This document shows positions 53,818 through 64,000 of a stretch of DNA of 64,000 nt, one piece after another (position 1 is the first letter of the stretch; each line of letters starts with the position of its first letter). The stretch is from Kitagawia praeruptora (taxonomy: Eukaryota > Streptophyta > Magnoliopsida > Apiales > Apiaceae): assembly GCA_037693485.1 (NCBI GenBank), contig CM075353.1, positions 109,884,501 through 109,948,500 of the forward strand, in the 5' to 3' direction. A model generated the notes under the pieces. That model saw only the letters and a program-made list of their open reading frames with translations, had not been told where the DNA came from and searched no databases. Made by a program: the position numbers and the translations under genes.

Positions 53818-56243
53818 CAACTCAAATTCTTTCAATCCCTAATTCCTATATCTATTCTAGATCAATTCCATACCATCCCAAAGCTCTCCTACACCCAAAT
53901 TTTTTTTATAACCTCTCCATCATCTTATATATATACCCATCTATAAATACAAATCCAATTCCTCTTTTACTTCTTTAAATCTCTAAAAATTCAATTCTAA
54001 AGAGGAATTAATTGCAAGTTCACCTCTCCAATTCGTAGTGGGTTTATTTATTCTCTCAAATTTTATTTTGATTACGAATTTGTGTTCTTGTAAATTGGGA
54101 TTTATATTATTCTTGATATATTGGGGTATTTTTGGTGTGATATTGCTTGGTAATTTTTGGTGGAGCTTCTTTTGAGTTGGGTATTGATTCTTTTGGCTCG
54201 TAAGCATGGGAGAGATAGTGCTAATGTTGGGAAATTTTCGTTTTCGACGGTGGTGGTTAAATTTAATCGGTTGATGTGAGGGTAATTCCTAAGGAAAGGG
54301 GATTTTTGCGAGGAAAAAAATTGTTGGGTTGGTTCATATGATTGGTGAGTGGTTCGGGAGTTTTATGCCACATGCAACCGTGATCACCTACGGAAGTGGT
54401 GAGTGGGTGGCTTCTAAGCGAATGAGGGGTGGTTTTCACACCCGACACCTTGATTCCAGGGGAGTTTTCTTTCTTTTCTTTTTAGTGTAGTTTTATTTTG
54501 TTTTTAGTTGTAGTTTTGTATCTTGTTCATTGGGGACAATGAACCGCTTAAGTGTGGGGATGAGTTCTCAATGTTTAAAAAAAAAAAATTAAATTTAAAA
54601 ATCCAAAAAAATTAAAAAATCAAAAATACCAAAAATAATTCTAGCCATGCAATTTGATTAGTTGTTGTATTTTGCTTGATACACCCATGCATGCGTAGAA
54701 TTCTTGTGTTTATGGACGCTTTTGTATGAGAAGTGACGTGCTTTGTTCTTGTGCACACACTTACACTAGCAAGTTGAAGCTGGTAGACTTAATTGGATGT
54801 TGTAAGTGATTAGAATGACATGAATATGTGCAAGATGACTTGGTTTACGTGCTTTGAGTACAAGTAGGTGCGTTAGAGAGTCTTGTTACTTGGGATTGAT
54901 TATGTTTTGTCACACCAAGTGAGTTTTGAGCCTATATGCATATCTTTTGCATGATTTTTCGTTTGCTTGAGTGTCCACGTGTTGTTTACATTGCTAGCAC
55001 TTACTTGAGATCTTTCTTGAAATGCATGATATTACTTGATGATGAGATGATAAAGGCACTTAGGTATAACCTCGTATTTCCCATATTTCCACACCTTTTA
55101 AATATGATCAATTAGTCAACCCGTTGAGCTTAATCCTATTCTTTCGGTGACACACTACATTACTTGCCATTATCCTTTTTTATTCTATTGGCCTTACATT
55201 AAATTCGAACATAAATTGTCAAAGGCTAGTATTGTGTTTAAGGGAGTAATAAGGTGTTAAGGGTTTTATTGTTGATCATACCATTGGGGAATATTGATTT
55301 TGGTTGATGCTTGTTAGTCGAAATTCATAAAATATCTATGGATCATTGTGCTTATTCCTTGGCTCTCAGAAAAAAAATAGAAAAAAAATAGAAAAAAAAT
55401 AGAAAGAAAAAAAAAGAAAAAAAAGAGAGAAATAAATAAATAAATTTGAGAGCATTCTTATGTTTGTATGATCCTTCTTCATTCGACTAGTCAAGTTATT
55501 ATGAAAGGGGTATTGAAAATCTTAAGTGTGGGGAAGATGGAAAGGGAATTGAAAAATGATTATTGTTGGGTACTAGCTTTTGATTTAACCGGTTTTAGCT
55601 TTACTTGACATACCTGGTCCCTAGCCCACGCTACAACCCGAATAAAGACCTTTTGATTGTCATCAGTGATGTATGTTGTGTTGAGAGTGAGATTGATTGC
55701 GAGTGTCAAGTTGTGTTTATGATTTTGTTGGAATTGAATGATACACTTAACCTTGTTCTTGAGTGAATATTCGTTTTTGAGTGAAAGGTGAGTTATTACT
55801 TGTTTTGGCATAGGAGATCCCGGGTTTAGACTTAAAGATGTATTTCTTGTGGGCTTAGCATGATTACCAACGATTTTTACACTTGACATGAATTTTTATG
55901 ACCTTCTGCATGTTGGTTGAGTAGACTACGTGAATACTTGCACTTTCGACACCAAGACATCGTATGTTTACTTTGATTCTTAAGTTGATGTGGCATGAGA
56001 GGACTTGTGTGTGTGGTGTTGTGTTAGCATTGATCTTTTGCATGGTTAGATGAATTTTGTGGGTATATTCACTATAAACCCTCACGAGACAACACTCATC
56101 CTACTAGGGCTGTCTAGGGGTTTAACGGCTTGTTGCATATGCTCAATGCAATCGTGTCATCTACGAAAGTGATGTTTGTTAGGACTTAGTTTTTATTTCA
56201 CTTATTTTCCCGAGGACGTGCAAATGCTTAGTGTGGGGATGTT
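53818..56243 (+). other. Internal region 1 of the array, part downstream of the Sirevirus
   Basis: Non-coding. It contains hairpin TTCATTG-GGGA-CAATGAA (54526-54543), three similar purine tracts (AGTGTGGGGATG at 54551, AGTGTGGGGAAG at 55525, AGTGTGGGGATG at 56230, the last being the PPT before LTR2), and the shared module. Small minus-strand frames (55560-55889, 55864-56085) are repeated in unit 2 but show no recognisable domain. Confidence 0.75.
55047..55658 (+). promoter_or_regulatory. Shared non-coding module, Athila-like copy in unit 1
   Basis: Blocks: ATGATAAAGGCACTTAGG (55047); TTAGTCAACCCGTTGAGC then TTAAT (55112-55134); inverted repeat GCTCTCA/TGAGAGC (55363-55369 and 55447-55453) around an A-rich loop with AAATAAATAAATAAA; ACAACCCGAATAAAG then CCTTTTGATT (55633-55658). 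Same order and orientation as in the Sirevirus spacer. Confidence 0.55.
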
Positions 56244-57595
56244 TGATAGAGTATATTTATATATATATTTTAGATGATTTTATTCTCATATTTATTGTGT
56301 TTTGCACTGATTTGGATTTTTATTTAATAGATTTTATTGTTTCATTGTAGGAAATAAAGAATTCATGACTTGGAAGGATTTGGAGCAAAAAGAGCTATTT
56401 TGGAGATGAAATAGGAGAAAATTCGTATTATTGGGCTACACGGGCTGTTCTACACTGTTTGGGCCGTATCTTAAGTTCCAGAAGTCAGAATTTGACGATC
56501 TTACTGTCCACGCGAAGCTTGTAGAATTATCTTTAATTCAGAGGTGGTCCAGTAAGCAAAATCCAACTGGAAGAGCCCAGAAACAGAGGAGAAAAAGAAG
56601 TGACGAATTTTACAAGGAATCCTATTCAGTTATGGAATCCTACTTGTAATTTATTTAGAGTATTAAAATACTTTTATTGGGCAAGACTTTTAGAGCCTAT
56701 ATAAACACATCTAGGGTATTATTTTATGAGGAGGAAGAAGGAAGAGGTAATATTAGATCAGATAATATAGTTTACAGTAGAGTATTATTATTAATTGGAG
56801 ATGTAGAGAAACACCATGACTCTTCTTTTGGGTGACAACATTGAAGTTTGAAGGTTTTGTTCTCTTAATCTTTTCTTTGTTCTTATTAGTTTAATTATGT
56901 TTTATTATTTTACTAGTTGTTTTACTTGTTTAATTATTAGCGAGTAGTTATTTCTAGGGCTTAAAGGGAAGCCATGTTTGCACTAATATTGGCATGATTT
57001 TCATAGTGGTTTGATTGGTTATGGTTAATTCTGATTGATATGTTTTAATCATTAATTTGTGTAATTGGCCAATATCATGGATTAATTATATGCAAATAGG
57101 GGTATGGATCGAGAGATTTACTTACTAGAGGCACACATACGATTAGCAGAATTGAATTTGAGTGCGGAAGCATCATTGGATTTCTGAGAGCGTTAATTCT
57201 TGGAAGAGATTAACTTGACTCTAATTACCTGATTGATTGAATTACTAAAAGTGGTTAATTGTGTTGAATGTTTCGAGAGTGTTAATGCTTGAAAGAGATT
57301 AACATACTCTAGTTATAGGATCACATTGATTGCTTTAGCTTAAGAGCCAATTATGCAAGCATGGTGGACCTGATTGCACTAGGTTTTAAATAATTTGTTT
57401 ATCATCTGTTTAATTAGTGTTAATTTAGTTTAATTAGTTAATTAATAATTTCACATATTCGTATGACCCTTGAAACAATTAGCGATAACTGAAAAGGAAT
57501 TAGTAGAACCTGTCTCCTTGTGGATTCGACCCGCTTGCCATTTGTACTTGCAATAGACACCGTGCGCTTGCGGTTAGGTATAATTTGACACATCA
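56244..57595 (+). repeat. LTR2 of the array (shared by units 1 and 2)
   Basis: 1,352 bp, TGATAGAG...CACATCA (TGAT/ATCA inverted terminus). It is preceded by a purine tract and followed by a tRNA-Asp-type primer site at 57602. About seven differences from LTR3 by eye. Confidence 0.92.
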
Positions 57596-57748
57596 AGTTT
57601 TTGGCGCCGCTGCCGGGGAGACAACGAGTTTCTATTAATTTTAATTTAGTTGTTTAGATTGTTTCCATTGTCTCATTGGAACTTTAGTTCCTATTGAGGC
57701 GAATTTTACTGCGTTTTCTTGGCTTTGTTGAGTGTCTACAGGTTTGCA

Positions 57749-59122
57749 ATGGGTGAAGTTGATACTTTTGCACTCTTATCTTCCCTAGTAGAGGCACATA
57801 CTCGAGAGATTGTCATGTCGAAGACTACAGAGCCCACTATACGTCCAATGAGTATCAATGAGATGTCACAAGTGGCCCCTAAAACTTACAACTTCTGTCA
57901 AGTTTGTGGTATTCAGGGTCACTATGGTTTTGAATGCTCTTACAATGTCTATAATTCTCAGAGTGCTCAGTTGGGACAAATGAATTCTTTTGAAGAAGGA
58001 TATGGGTACAATCAGTATTCAAACACTTTTGATCAAGAATGCGTGAATCAACCAGATTTCTACTACCAGGACAATGGTGCTCAAAATTTTTCATATCATA
58101 ATCAGCAACAGTTTGAGCAACAATATTATCAGTCATATGAGCAACCGCCACAGCAAGAATATCAATATCCTCCTCTACAAGAAAATCTACATGTTTCTCA
58201 ACCCAGTGTAGATGTGCAAGCTGATCAGACAAATGAGATGTGGGATATCTTTAATAAACTGCTAAAGAGTTTTGAAGAATTAAAGACTCAAAGTTTGGCG
58301 ATTGAATCTCAAATTGCACAGTTGGCTAACTCTTCTACTACAGGGCAGCTCGACTATTTACAATCATCATCTATCCGATCCGAAGAGGACCTGATTGCTA
58401 TCAATCTCACAAGCGATCAGGAATATGATAGTTTCTCCATGTATGTTGATGATGAGGCCATTGATAAAGAGAAGGAGCATGCCACCGATGACGAGATCAA
58501 TGATGTTGCTGCTACCAAGGACAATGTGACTGATGATGAGGCTACAAAAGAAAGCAATACAAAGATGGTTGTTGTTTCTCTTCCACAACCTGTGCCTCAG
58601 CTACCATGTATTGATAAATTTGCTCTCGATCTAGCCTCTACTTACAAGGCTTCTTTGCTCAAGAACACTTATTTCAAGGTTGATGTGATAACAAATATTG
58701 TCCAAGATGATATTTCTCAAATTTTGGTTGAGGATCCATACAAAGTGGCTCATACGTTTCAAGCTCGAGAAGAGGGAGAAGATGGAAGTGTCTTATTAGC
58801 CAATGATGTGATAAGCCAAGATGTCCGAATGACTCAAGTGAAAGTGAGGAGTGAAGAAAAGCCACCACCAGAACCTCCACCTTATGTCAAGGGAGTTCAA
58901 TATTTTCGTGGTGTTGAATTTTATCGCTGTTTTATCACAAAGTTTTCCAAAACTGCACAAGCACTCTCTCTATTGCTTATTAATGACATATTTTATTTTA
59001 CTGATGCTTGTTTGGAGACTTTCTGCAGGATAAAGACAACCACAGATGTTCTTGATACTTTTTGTGGTGACGAGTTTATGATCGAGAAAGTGGATATTAC
59101 GCCTTTATCGGAGTATTTTTGA
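57749..59122 (+). CDS. Gag-zinc-knuckle to RT-tail fusion ORF, unit 2 (open)
   Basis: 457 residues from ATG 57749 (MGEVDTFALL). The frame is open upstream to a TTG at 57719, but ATG is the sensible start. A zinc knuckle Cys50-x2-Cys53-x4-His58-x4-Cys63 (CQVCGIQGHYGFEC) identifies Gag nucleocapsid. Next come a Tyr/Gln-rich stretch (about 90-165), a helical segment (NKLLKSFEELKTQSLAIESQI, about 172-192) and an acidic region. Residues 372-432 (PPPYVKGVQYFRGVEFYRCF, ITKFSKTAQALSLLL, ACLETFCRIK) follow the pattern of the RT connection region just after the Ty3 RT palm. The protein thus joins a Gag piece to an RT tail, with the capsid N-terminus, protease and RT catalytic core deleted. No catalytic residues remain. 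It may bind RNA through the knuckle; any function is inference. Confidence 0.75.
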   Translation: MGEVDTFALLSSLVEAHTREIVMSKTTEPTIRPMSINEMSQVAPKTYNFCQVCGIQGHYGFECSYNVYNSQSAQLGQMNSFEEGYGYNQYSNTFDQECVNQPDFYYQDNGAQNFSYHNQQQFEQQYYQSYEQPPQQEYQYPPLQENLHVSQPSVDVQADQTNEMWDIFNKLLKSFEELKTQSLAIESQIAQLANSSTTGQLDYLQSSSIRSEEDLIAINLTSDQEYDSFSMYVDDEAIDKEKEHATDDEINDVAATKDNVTDDEATKESNTKMVVVSLPQPVPQLPCIDKFALDLASTYKASLLKNTYFKVDVITNIVQDDISQILVEDPYKVAHTFQAREEGEDGSVLLANDVISQDVRMTQVKVRSEEKPPPEPPPYVKGVQYFRGVEFYRCFITKFSKTAQALSLLLINDIFYFTDACLETFCRIKTTTDVLDTFCGDEFMIEKVDITPLSEYF

Positions 59123-61958
59123 GGAGGTCAAGCTAATGACTCTAAATAAGCGCTGCTTGGGAGGCAACCCAAGATTTCATTGAAGGATCGGTGCACTTCA
59201 TGCTTTTGCATATGGGAGTACTTCTTTCCTTCTCTTTCATATATAGTAGAATTGTTTAGTTATTTGTTCAACCCAAGCCTTTTTGGGTACATTACTCTTT
59301 ATTCTTAAAAAAAAAAAGCAGAATTTCAGGATGCGCCAGCGCATCAGGCGCCATCAGCGCGCAGGAGCGCCACAGTAACGCAGAAGACGTCTGCGCATCA
59401 GGCGCCAACATGCAAGACGGACCCGCGCAACAGCGCTTTGCCACGCCTCTCACCCCTGTAACGCAGCCACAAGCTGCGTGACAACCCCTCTGTCCAGAAT
59501 TTTTCCCGAAAATTGTGTTTTTGCTCACAAATTCAACCCCAAATTTTATCCCAACTCAAATTCTTTCAATCCCTAATTCCTATATCTATTCTAGATCAAT
59601 TCCATACCATCCCAAAGCTCTCCTACACCCAAATTTTTTTTATAACCTCTCCATCATCTTATATATATACCCATCTATAAATACAAATCCAATTCCTCTT
59701 CTACTTCTTTAAATCTCTAAAAATTCAATTCTAAAGAGGAATTAATTGCAAGTTCACCTCTCCAATTCGTAGTGGGTTTATTTATTCTCTCAAATTTTAT
59801 TTTGATTACGAATTTGTGTTCTTGTAAATTGGGATTTATATTATTCTTGATATATTGGGGTATTTTTGGTGTGATATTGCTTGGTAATTTTTGGTGGAGC
59901 TTCTTTTGAGTTGGGTATTGATTCTTTTGGCTCGTAAGCATGGGAGAGATAGTGCTAATGTTGGGAAATTTTCGTTTTCGACGGTGGAGGTTAAATTTAA
60001 TCGGTTGATGTGAGGGTAATTGCTAAGGAAAGGGGATTTTTGCGAGGAAAAAAATTGTTGGGTTGGTTCATATGATTGGTGAGTGGTTCGGGAGTTTTAT
60101 GCCACATGCAATCGTGATCACCTACGGAAGTGGTGAGTGGGTGGCTTCTAAGCGAATGAGGGGTGGTTTCCACACCCGACACCTTGATTCCAGGGGAGTT
60201 TTCTTTCTTTTCTTTTTAGTGTTGTTTTATTTTGTTTTTAGTTGTAGTTTTGTATCTTGTTCATTGGGGACAATGAACCGCTTAAGTGTGGGGATGAGTT
60301 CTCAATGTTTAAAAAAAAAAAAAAAATTTAAAAATCCAAAAAAATCAAAAATACCAAAAATAATTCTAGCCATGCAAATTGATTAGTTGTTGTATTTTAC
60401 TTGATACACCCATGCATGCGTAGAATTCTTGTGTTTATGGACGCTTTTGTATGAGAAGTGACGTGCTTTGTTCTTGTGCACACACTTACACTAGCAAGTT
60501 GAAGCTGGTAGACTTAATTGGATGTTGTAAGTGATTAGAATGACATGAATATGTGCAAGATGACTTGGTTTACATGCTTTGAGTACAAGTAGGTGCGTTA
60601 GAGAGTCTTGTTACTTGGGATTGATTATGTTTTGTCACACCAAGTGAGTTTTGAGCCTATATGCATATCTTTTGCATGATTTTTCGTTTGCTTGAGTGTC
60701 CACATGTTGTTTACATTGCTAGCACTTACTTGAGATCTTTCTTGAAATGCATGATATTACTTGATGACGAGATGATAAAGGTACTTAGGTATAACCTCGT
60801 ATTTCCCATATTTCCACACCTTTTAAACATGATCAATTAGTCAACCCGTTGAGCTTAATCCTATTCTTTCGGTGACACACTACATTACTTGCCATTATCC
60901 TTTTTTATTCTATTGGCCTTACATTAAATTCGAACATAAATTGTCAAAGGCTAGTATTGTGTTTAAGGGAGTAATAAGGTGTTAAGGGTTTTATTGTTGA
61001 TCATACCATTGGGGAATATTGATTTTGGTTGATGCTTGTTAGTCGAAATTCATAAAATATCTATGGATCATTGTGCTTATTCCTTGGCTCTTAGAAAAAA
61101 AAATAGAAAAAAAATAGAAAGAAAAAAAAAGAAAAAAAAGAGAGAAATAAATAAATAAATTTGAGAGCATTCTTATGTTTGTATGATCCTTCTTCATTCG
61201 ACTAGTCAAGTTATTATGAAAGGGGTATTGAAAATCTTAAGTGTGGGGAAGATGGAAAGGGAATTGAATAATGATTATTGTTGGGTACTAGCTTTTGATT
61301 TAACCTGTTTTAGCTTTACTTGACATACCTGGTCCCTAGCCCACGCTACAACCCGAATAAAGACCTTTTGATTGTCATCAGTGATGTATGTTGTGTTGAG
61401 AGTGAGATTGATTGCGAGTGTCAAGTTGTGTTTATGATTTTGTTGGAATTGAATGATACACTTAACCTTGTTCTTGAGTGAATATTCGTTTTTGAGTGAA
61501 AGGTGAGTTATTACTTGTTTTGGCATAGGAGATCCCAGGTTTAGACTTAAAGATGTATTTCTTGTGGGCTTAGCATGATTACCAACGATTTTTACACTTG
61601 ACATGAATTTTTATGACCTTCTGCATGTTGGTTGAGTAGACTACGTGAATACTTGCACTTTCGACACCAAGACATCGTATGTTTACTTTGATTCTTAAGT
61701 TGATGTGGCATGAGAGGACTTGTGTGTGTGGTGTTGTGTTAGCATTGATCTTTTGCATGGTTAGATGAATTTTGTGGGTATATTCACTATAAACCCTCAC
61801 GAGACAACACTCGTCCTACTAGGGCTGCCTAGGGGTTTAACGGCTTGTTGCATATGCTCAATGCAATCGTGTCATCTACGAAAGTGATGTTTGTTAGGAC
61901 TTAGTTTTTATTTCACTTATTTTCCCGAGGACGTGCAAATGCTTAGTGTGGGGATGTT
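59123..61958 (+). other. Internal region 2 of the array, non-coding part
   Basis: Same contents as unit 1: ORF-end hairpins (about 59156 and 59270), GC-rich segment, empty Sirevirus site TATCC (59547-59551), purine tracts (60284, 61239, 61945) and the shared module (60772-61373). It ends with the PPT before LTR3. Confidence 0.85.
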
Positions 61959-63310
61959 TGATAGAGTATATTTTTATATATATTTTAGATGATTTTATTC
62001 TCATATTTATTGTGTTTTGCACTGATTTGGATTTTTATTTAATAGATTTTATTGTTTCATTGTAGGAAATAAAGAATTCATGACTTGGAAGGATTTGGAG
62101 CAAAAAGAGCTATTTTGGAGATGAAATAGGAGAAAATTCGTATTATTGGGCTACACGGGCTGTTCTACACTGTTTGGGCCGTATCTTGAGTTCCAGAAGT
62201 CAGAATTTGACGATCTTACTGTCCACGCGAAGCTTGTAGAATTATCTTTAATTCAGGGGTGGTCCAGTAAGCAAAATCCAACTGGAAGAGCCCAGAAACA
62301 GAGGAGAAAAAGAAGTGACGAATTTTACAAGGAATCCTATTCAGTTATGGAATCCTACTTGTAATTTATTTAGAGTATTAAAATACTTTTATTGGGCAAG
62401 ACTTTTAGAGCCTATATAAACACATCTAGGGTATTATTTTATGAGGAGGAAGAAGGAAGAGGTAATATTAGATCAGATAATATAGTTTACAGTAGAGTAT
62501 TATTATTAATTGGAGATGTAGAGAAACACCATGACTCTTCTTTTGGGTGACAACATTGAAGTTTGAAGGTTTTGTTCTCTTAATCTTTTCTTTGTTCTTA
62601 TTAGTTTAATTATGTTTTATTATTTTACTAGTTGTTTTACTTGTTTAATTATTAGCGAGTAGTTATTTCTAGGGCTTAAAGGGAAGCCATGTTTGCACTA
62701 ATATTGGCATGATTTTCATAGTGGTTTGATTGGTTATGGTTAATTCTGATTGATATGTTTTAATCATTAATTTGTGTAATTGGCCAATATCATGGATTAA
62801 TTATATGCAAATAGGGGTATGGATCGAGAGATTTACTTACTAGAGGCACACATACGATTAGCAGAATTGAATTTGAGTGCGGAAGCATCATTGGATTTCT
62901 GAGAGCGTTAATTCTTGGAAGAGATTAACTTGACTCTAATTACCTGATTGATTGAATTACTAAAAGTGGTTAATTGTGTTGAATGTTTCGAGAGTGTTAA
63001 TGCTTGAAAGAGATTAACATACTCTAGTTATAGGATCACATTGATTGCTTTAGCTTAAGAGCCAATTGTGTAAGCATGGTGGACCTGATTGCCCTAGGTT
63101 TTAAATAATTTGTTTATCATCTGTTTAATTAGTGTTAATTTAGTTTAATTAGTTAATTAATAATTTCACATATTCGTATGACCCTTGAAACAATTAGCGA
63201 TAACTGAAAAGGAATTAGTAGAACCTGTCTCCTTGTGGATTCGACCCGCTTGCCATTTGTACTAGCAATAGACACCGTGCGCTTGCGGTTAGGTATAATT
63301 TGACACATCA
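61959..63310 (+). repeat. LTR3 of the array
   Basis: 1,352 bp, the same ends as LTR2. Followed by a primer site with one change (TGGCGCCGCTGCCAGGGA, 63317). Confidence 0.92.
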
Positions 63311-63463
63311 AGTTTTTGGCGCCGCTGCCAGGGAGACAGCGAGTTTCTATTGATTTTAATTTAGTTGTTTAGATTGTTTCCATTGTTTCATTGGAACTTT
63401 AGTTCCTACTGAGGCGAATTTTACTGTGTTTTCTTGGCTTTGTTGAGTGTCTACAGGTTTGCA

Positions 63464-64000
63464 ATGGGTGAAGTTGATACTTTTGCACTCTTATCTTCCC
63501 TAGTAGAGGCACATACTCGAGAGATTGCCATGTCGAAGACTACAGAGCCCACTATACGTCCAATGAGTATCAATGAGATGTCACAAGTGGCCCCTAAAAC
63601 TTACAACTTCTGTCAAGTTTGTGGTATTCAGGGTCACTATGGTTTTGAATGCTCTTACAATGTCTATAATTCTCAGAGTGCTCAGTTGAGACAAATGAAT
63701 TCTTTTGAAGAAGGATATGGGTACAATCAGTATTCAAACACTTTTGATCAAGAATGCGTGAATCAACCAGATTTCTACTACCAGGACAATGGTGCTCAAA
63801 ATTTTTCATATCATAATCAGCAACAGTTTGAGCAACAATATTATCAGTCATATGAGCAACCGCCACAGCAAGAATATCAATATCCTCCTCTACAAGAAAA
63901 TCTACATGTTTCTCAACCCAGTGTAGATGTGCAAGCTGATCAGACAAATGAGATGTGGGATATCTTGAATAAACTGCTAAAGAGTTTTGAAGAATTAAAG
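63464..64000 (+). CDS. Gag-RT-tail fusion ORF, unit 3, cut by the window end
   Basis: ATG at 63464 (MGEVDTFALL). It is open to the end of the window with the zinc knuckle intact. It differs from unit 2 by a few substitutions (for example Gly to Arg after SAQL). Whether the whole frame is open cannot be seen here. Confidence 0.75.
   Translation, partial: MGEVDTFALLSSLVEAHTREIAMSKTTEPTIRPMSINEMSQVAPKTYNFCQVCGIQGHYGFECSYNVYNSQSAQLRQMNSFEEGYGYNQYSNTFDQECVNQPDFYYQDNGAQNFSYHNQQQFEQQYYQSYEQPPQQEYQYPPLQENLHVSQPSVDVQADQTNEMWDILNKLLKSFEELK

Larger units (their letters stand above)
38083..64000 (+). mobile_element. Tandem array of pol-deleted Athila-like elements sharing LTRs
   Basis: LTR1 (38083-39402), internal 1 (39403-56243, including a 12.46-kb Sirevirus insertion), LTR2 (56244-57595), internal 2 (57596-61958), LTR3 (61959-63310), internal 3 (63311 to the window end and beyond). 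Without the insertion the period is about 5.7 kb. Each LTR is followed by the same primer site, and each internal region has the same gag-derived frame and purine tracts. Units are about 98-99 percent identical. Single shared LTRs between internals are the signature of unequal LTR recombination rather than independent insertions. The array continues past the window. Confidence 0.9.

Noticed and set aside
55560..56085. Minus-strand frames of 109 and 73 codons, repeated at 61275-61800
   Set aside because: Conserved only because the array units are recent copies; no domain, and antisense to the element.
1..64000. CRISPR array, prokaryotic operon or phage content
   Set aside because: The direct repeats are LTRs, tandem arrays or microsatellites; the content is plant retroelements throughout.

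Overview
The window is plant nuclear DNA, most likely from a eudicot. It is AT-rich, has no operon-like gene spacing, and is filled with nested transposable elements: Ty3 Tat-type, Ty1-copia Sirevirus-type, Athila-like derivatives, Helitrons and Mutator-like elements. I found no ordinary host gene, rRNA or tRNA gene. Every long open frame belongs to a retroelement. I cannot name the species.

Layout: (1) 1-11003 is AT-rich and holds a Mutator-like element with terminal inverted repeats (978-1719), microsatellites, a complete non-autonomous Helitron (3261-4177, minus) and a patchwork of repeated Helitron-type pieces (about 4830-9850). (2) 11004-22223 is a structurally intact, very young Tat-lineage Ty3 retrotransposon: 960-bp LTRs, duplication AATGC, one 2005-codon gag-pol frame with two RNase H modules, and a 3.2-kb 3' region with duplicated 31-bp tandem arrays. 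(3) 22224-30540 holds a solo-LTR candidate, a Helitron 3' end, and a three-level nest: a Mutator-like element (24326-26175), a small inverted-repeat element (25125-25904), and a chimeric LTR insertion (25339-25873). A 2.7-kb non-autonomous LTR element (27247-29914) shares the Tat primer site and LTR core. (4) 30541-32115 is a truncated copia element, cut by the 3' part of a minus-strand Sirevirus-like element (32116 to about 38080) that carries a broken env-like frame. (5) From about 38083 to the window end lies a tandem array of pol-deleted Athila-like elements sharing LTRs (LTR1-int1-LTR2-int2-LTR3-int3). Its first internal region was later hit by a 12,456-bp Sirevirus (41357-53812, duplication TATCC).

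The Tat element is the only one with an apparently complete enzyme set: Gag, protease, reverse transcriptase, two RNase H domains and integrase. The Sirevirus is recent by its LTRs but has breaks in gag, pol and the env-like frame. The 27247 element and the Athila-like units encode no complete enzymes and would depend on relatives.

Most notable observations: each of three LTR elements is saturated with its own short word across LTR, coding and non-coding parts; the Sirevirus and the unrelated Athila-like units share an ordered non-coding module downstream of pol; the 25339 insertion looks like a chimera with U3 ends of two different LTR families, bounded by a 5-bp duplication; and the Athila-like units carry an open frame fusing a Gag zinc knuckle to a piece of the reverse transcriptase tail.
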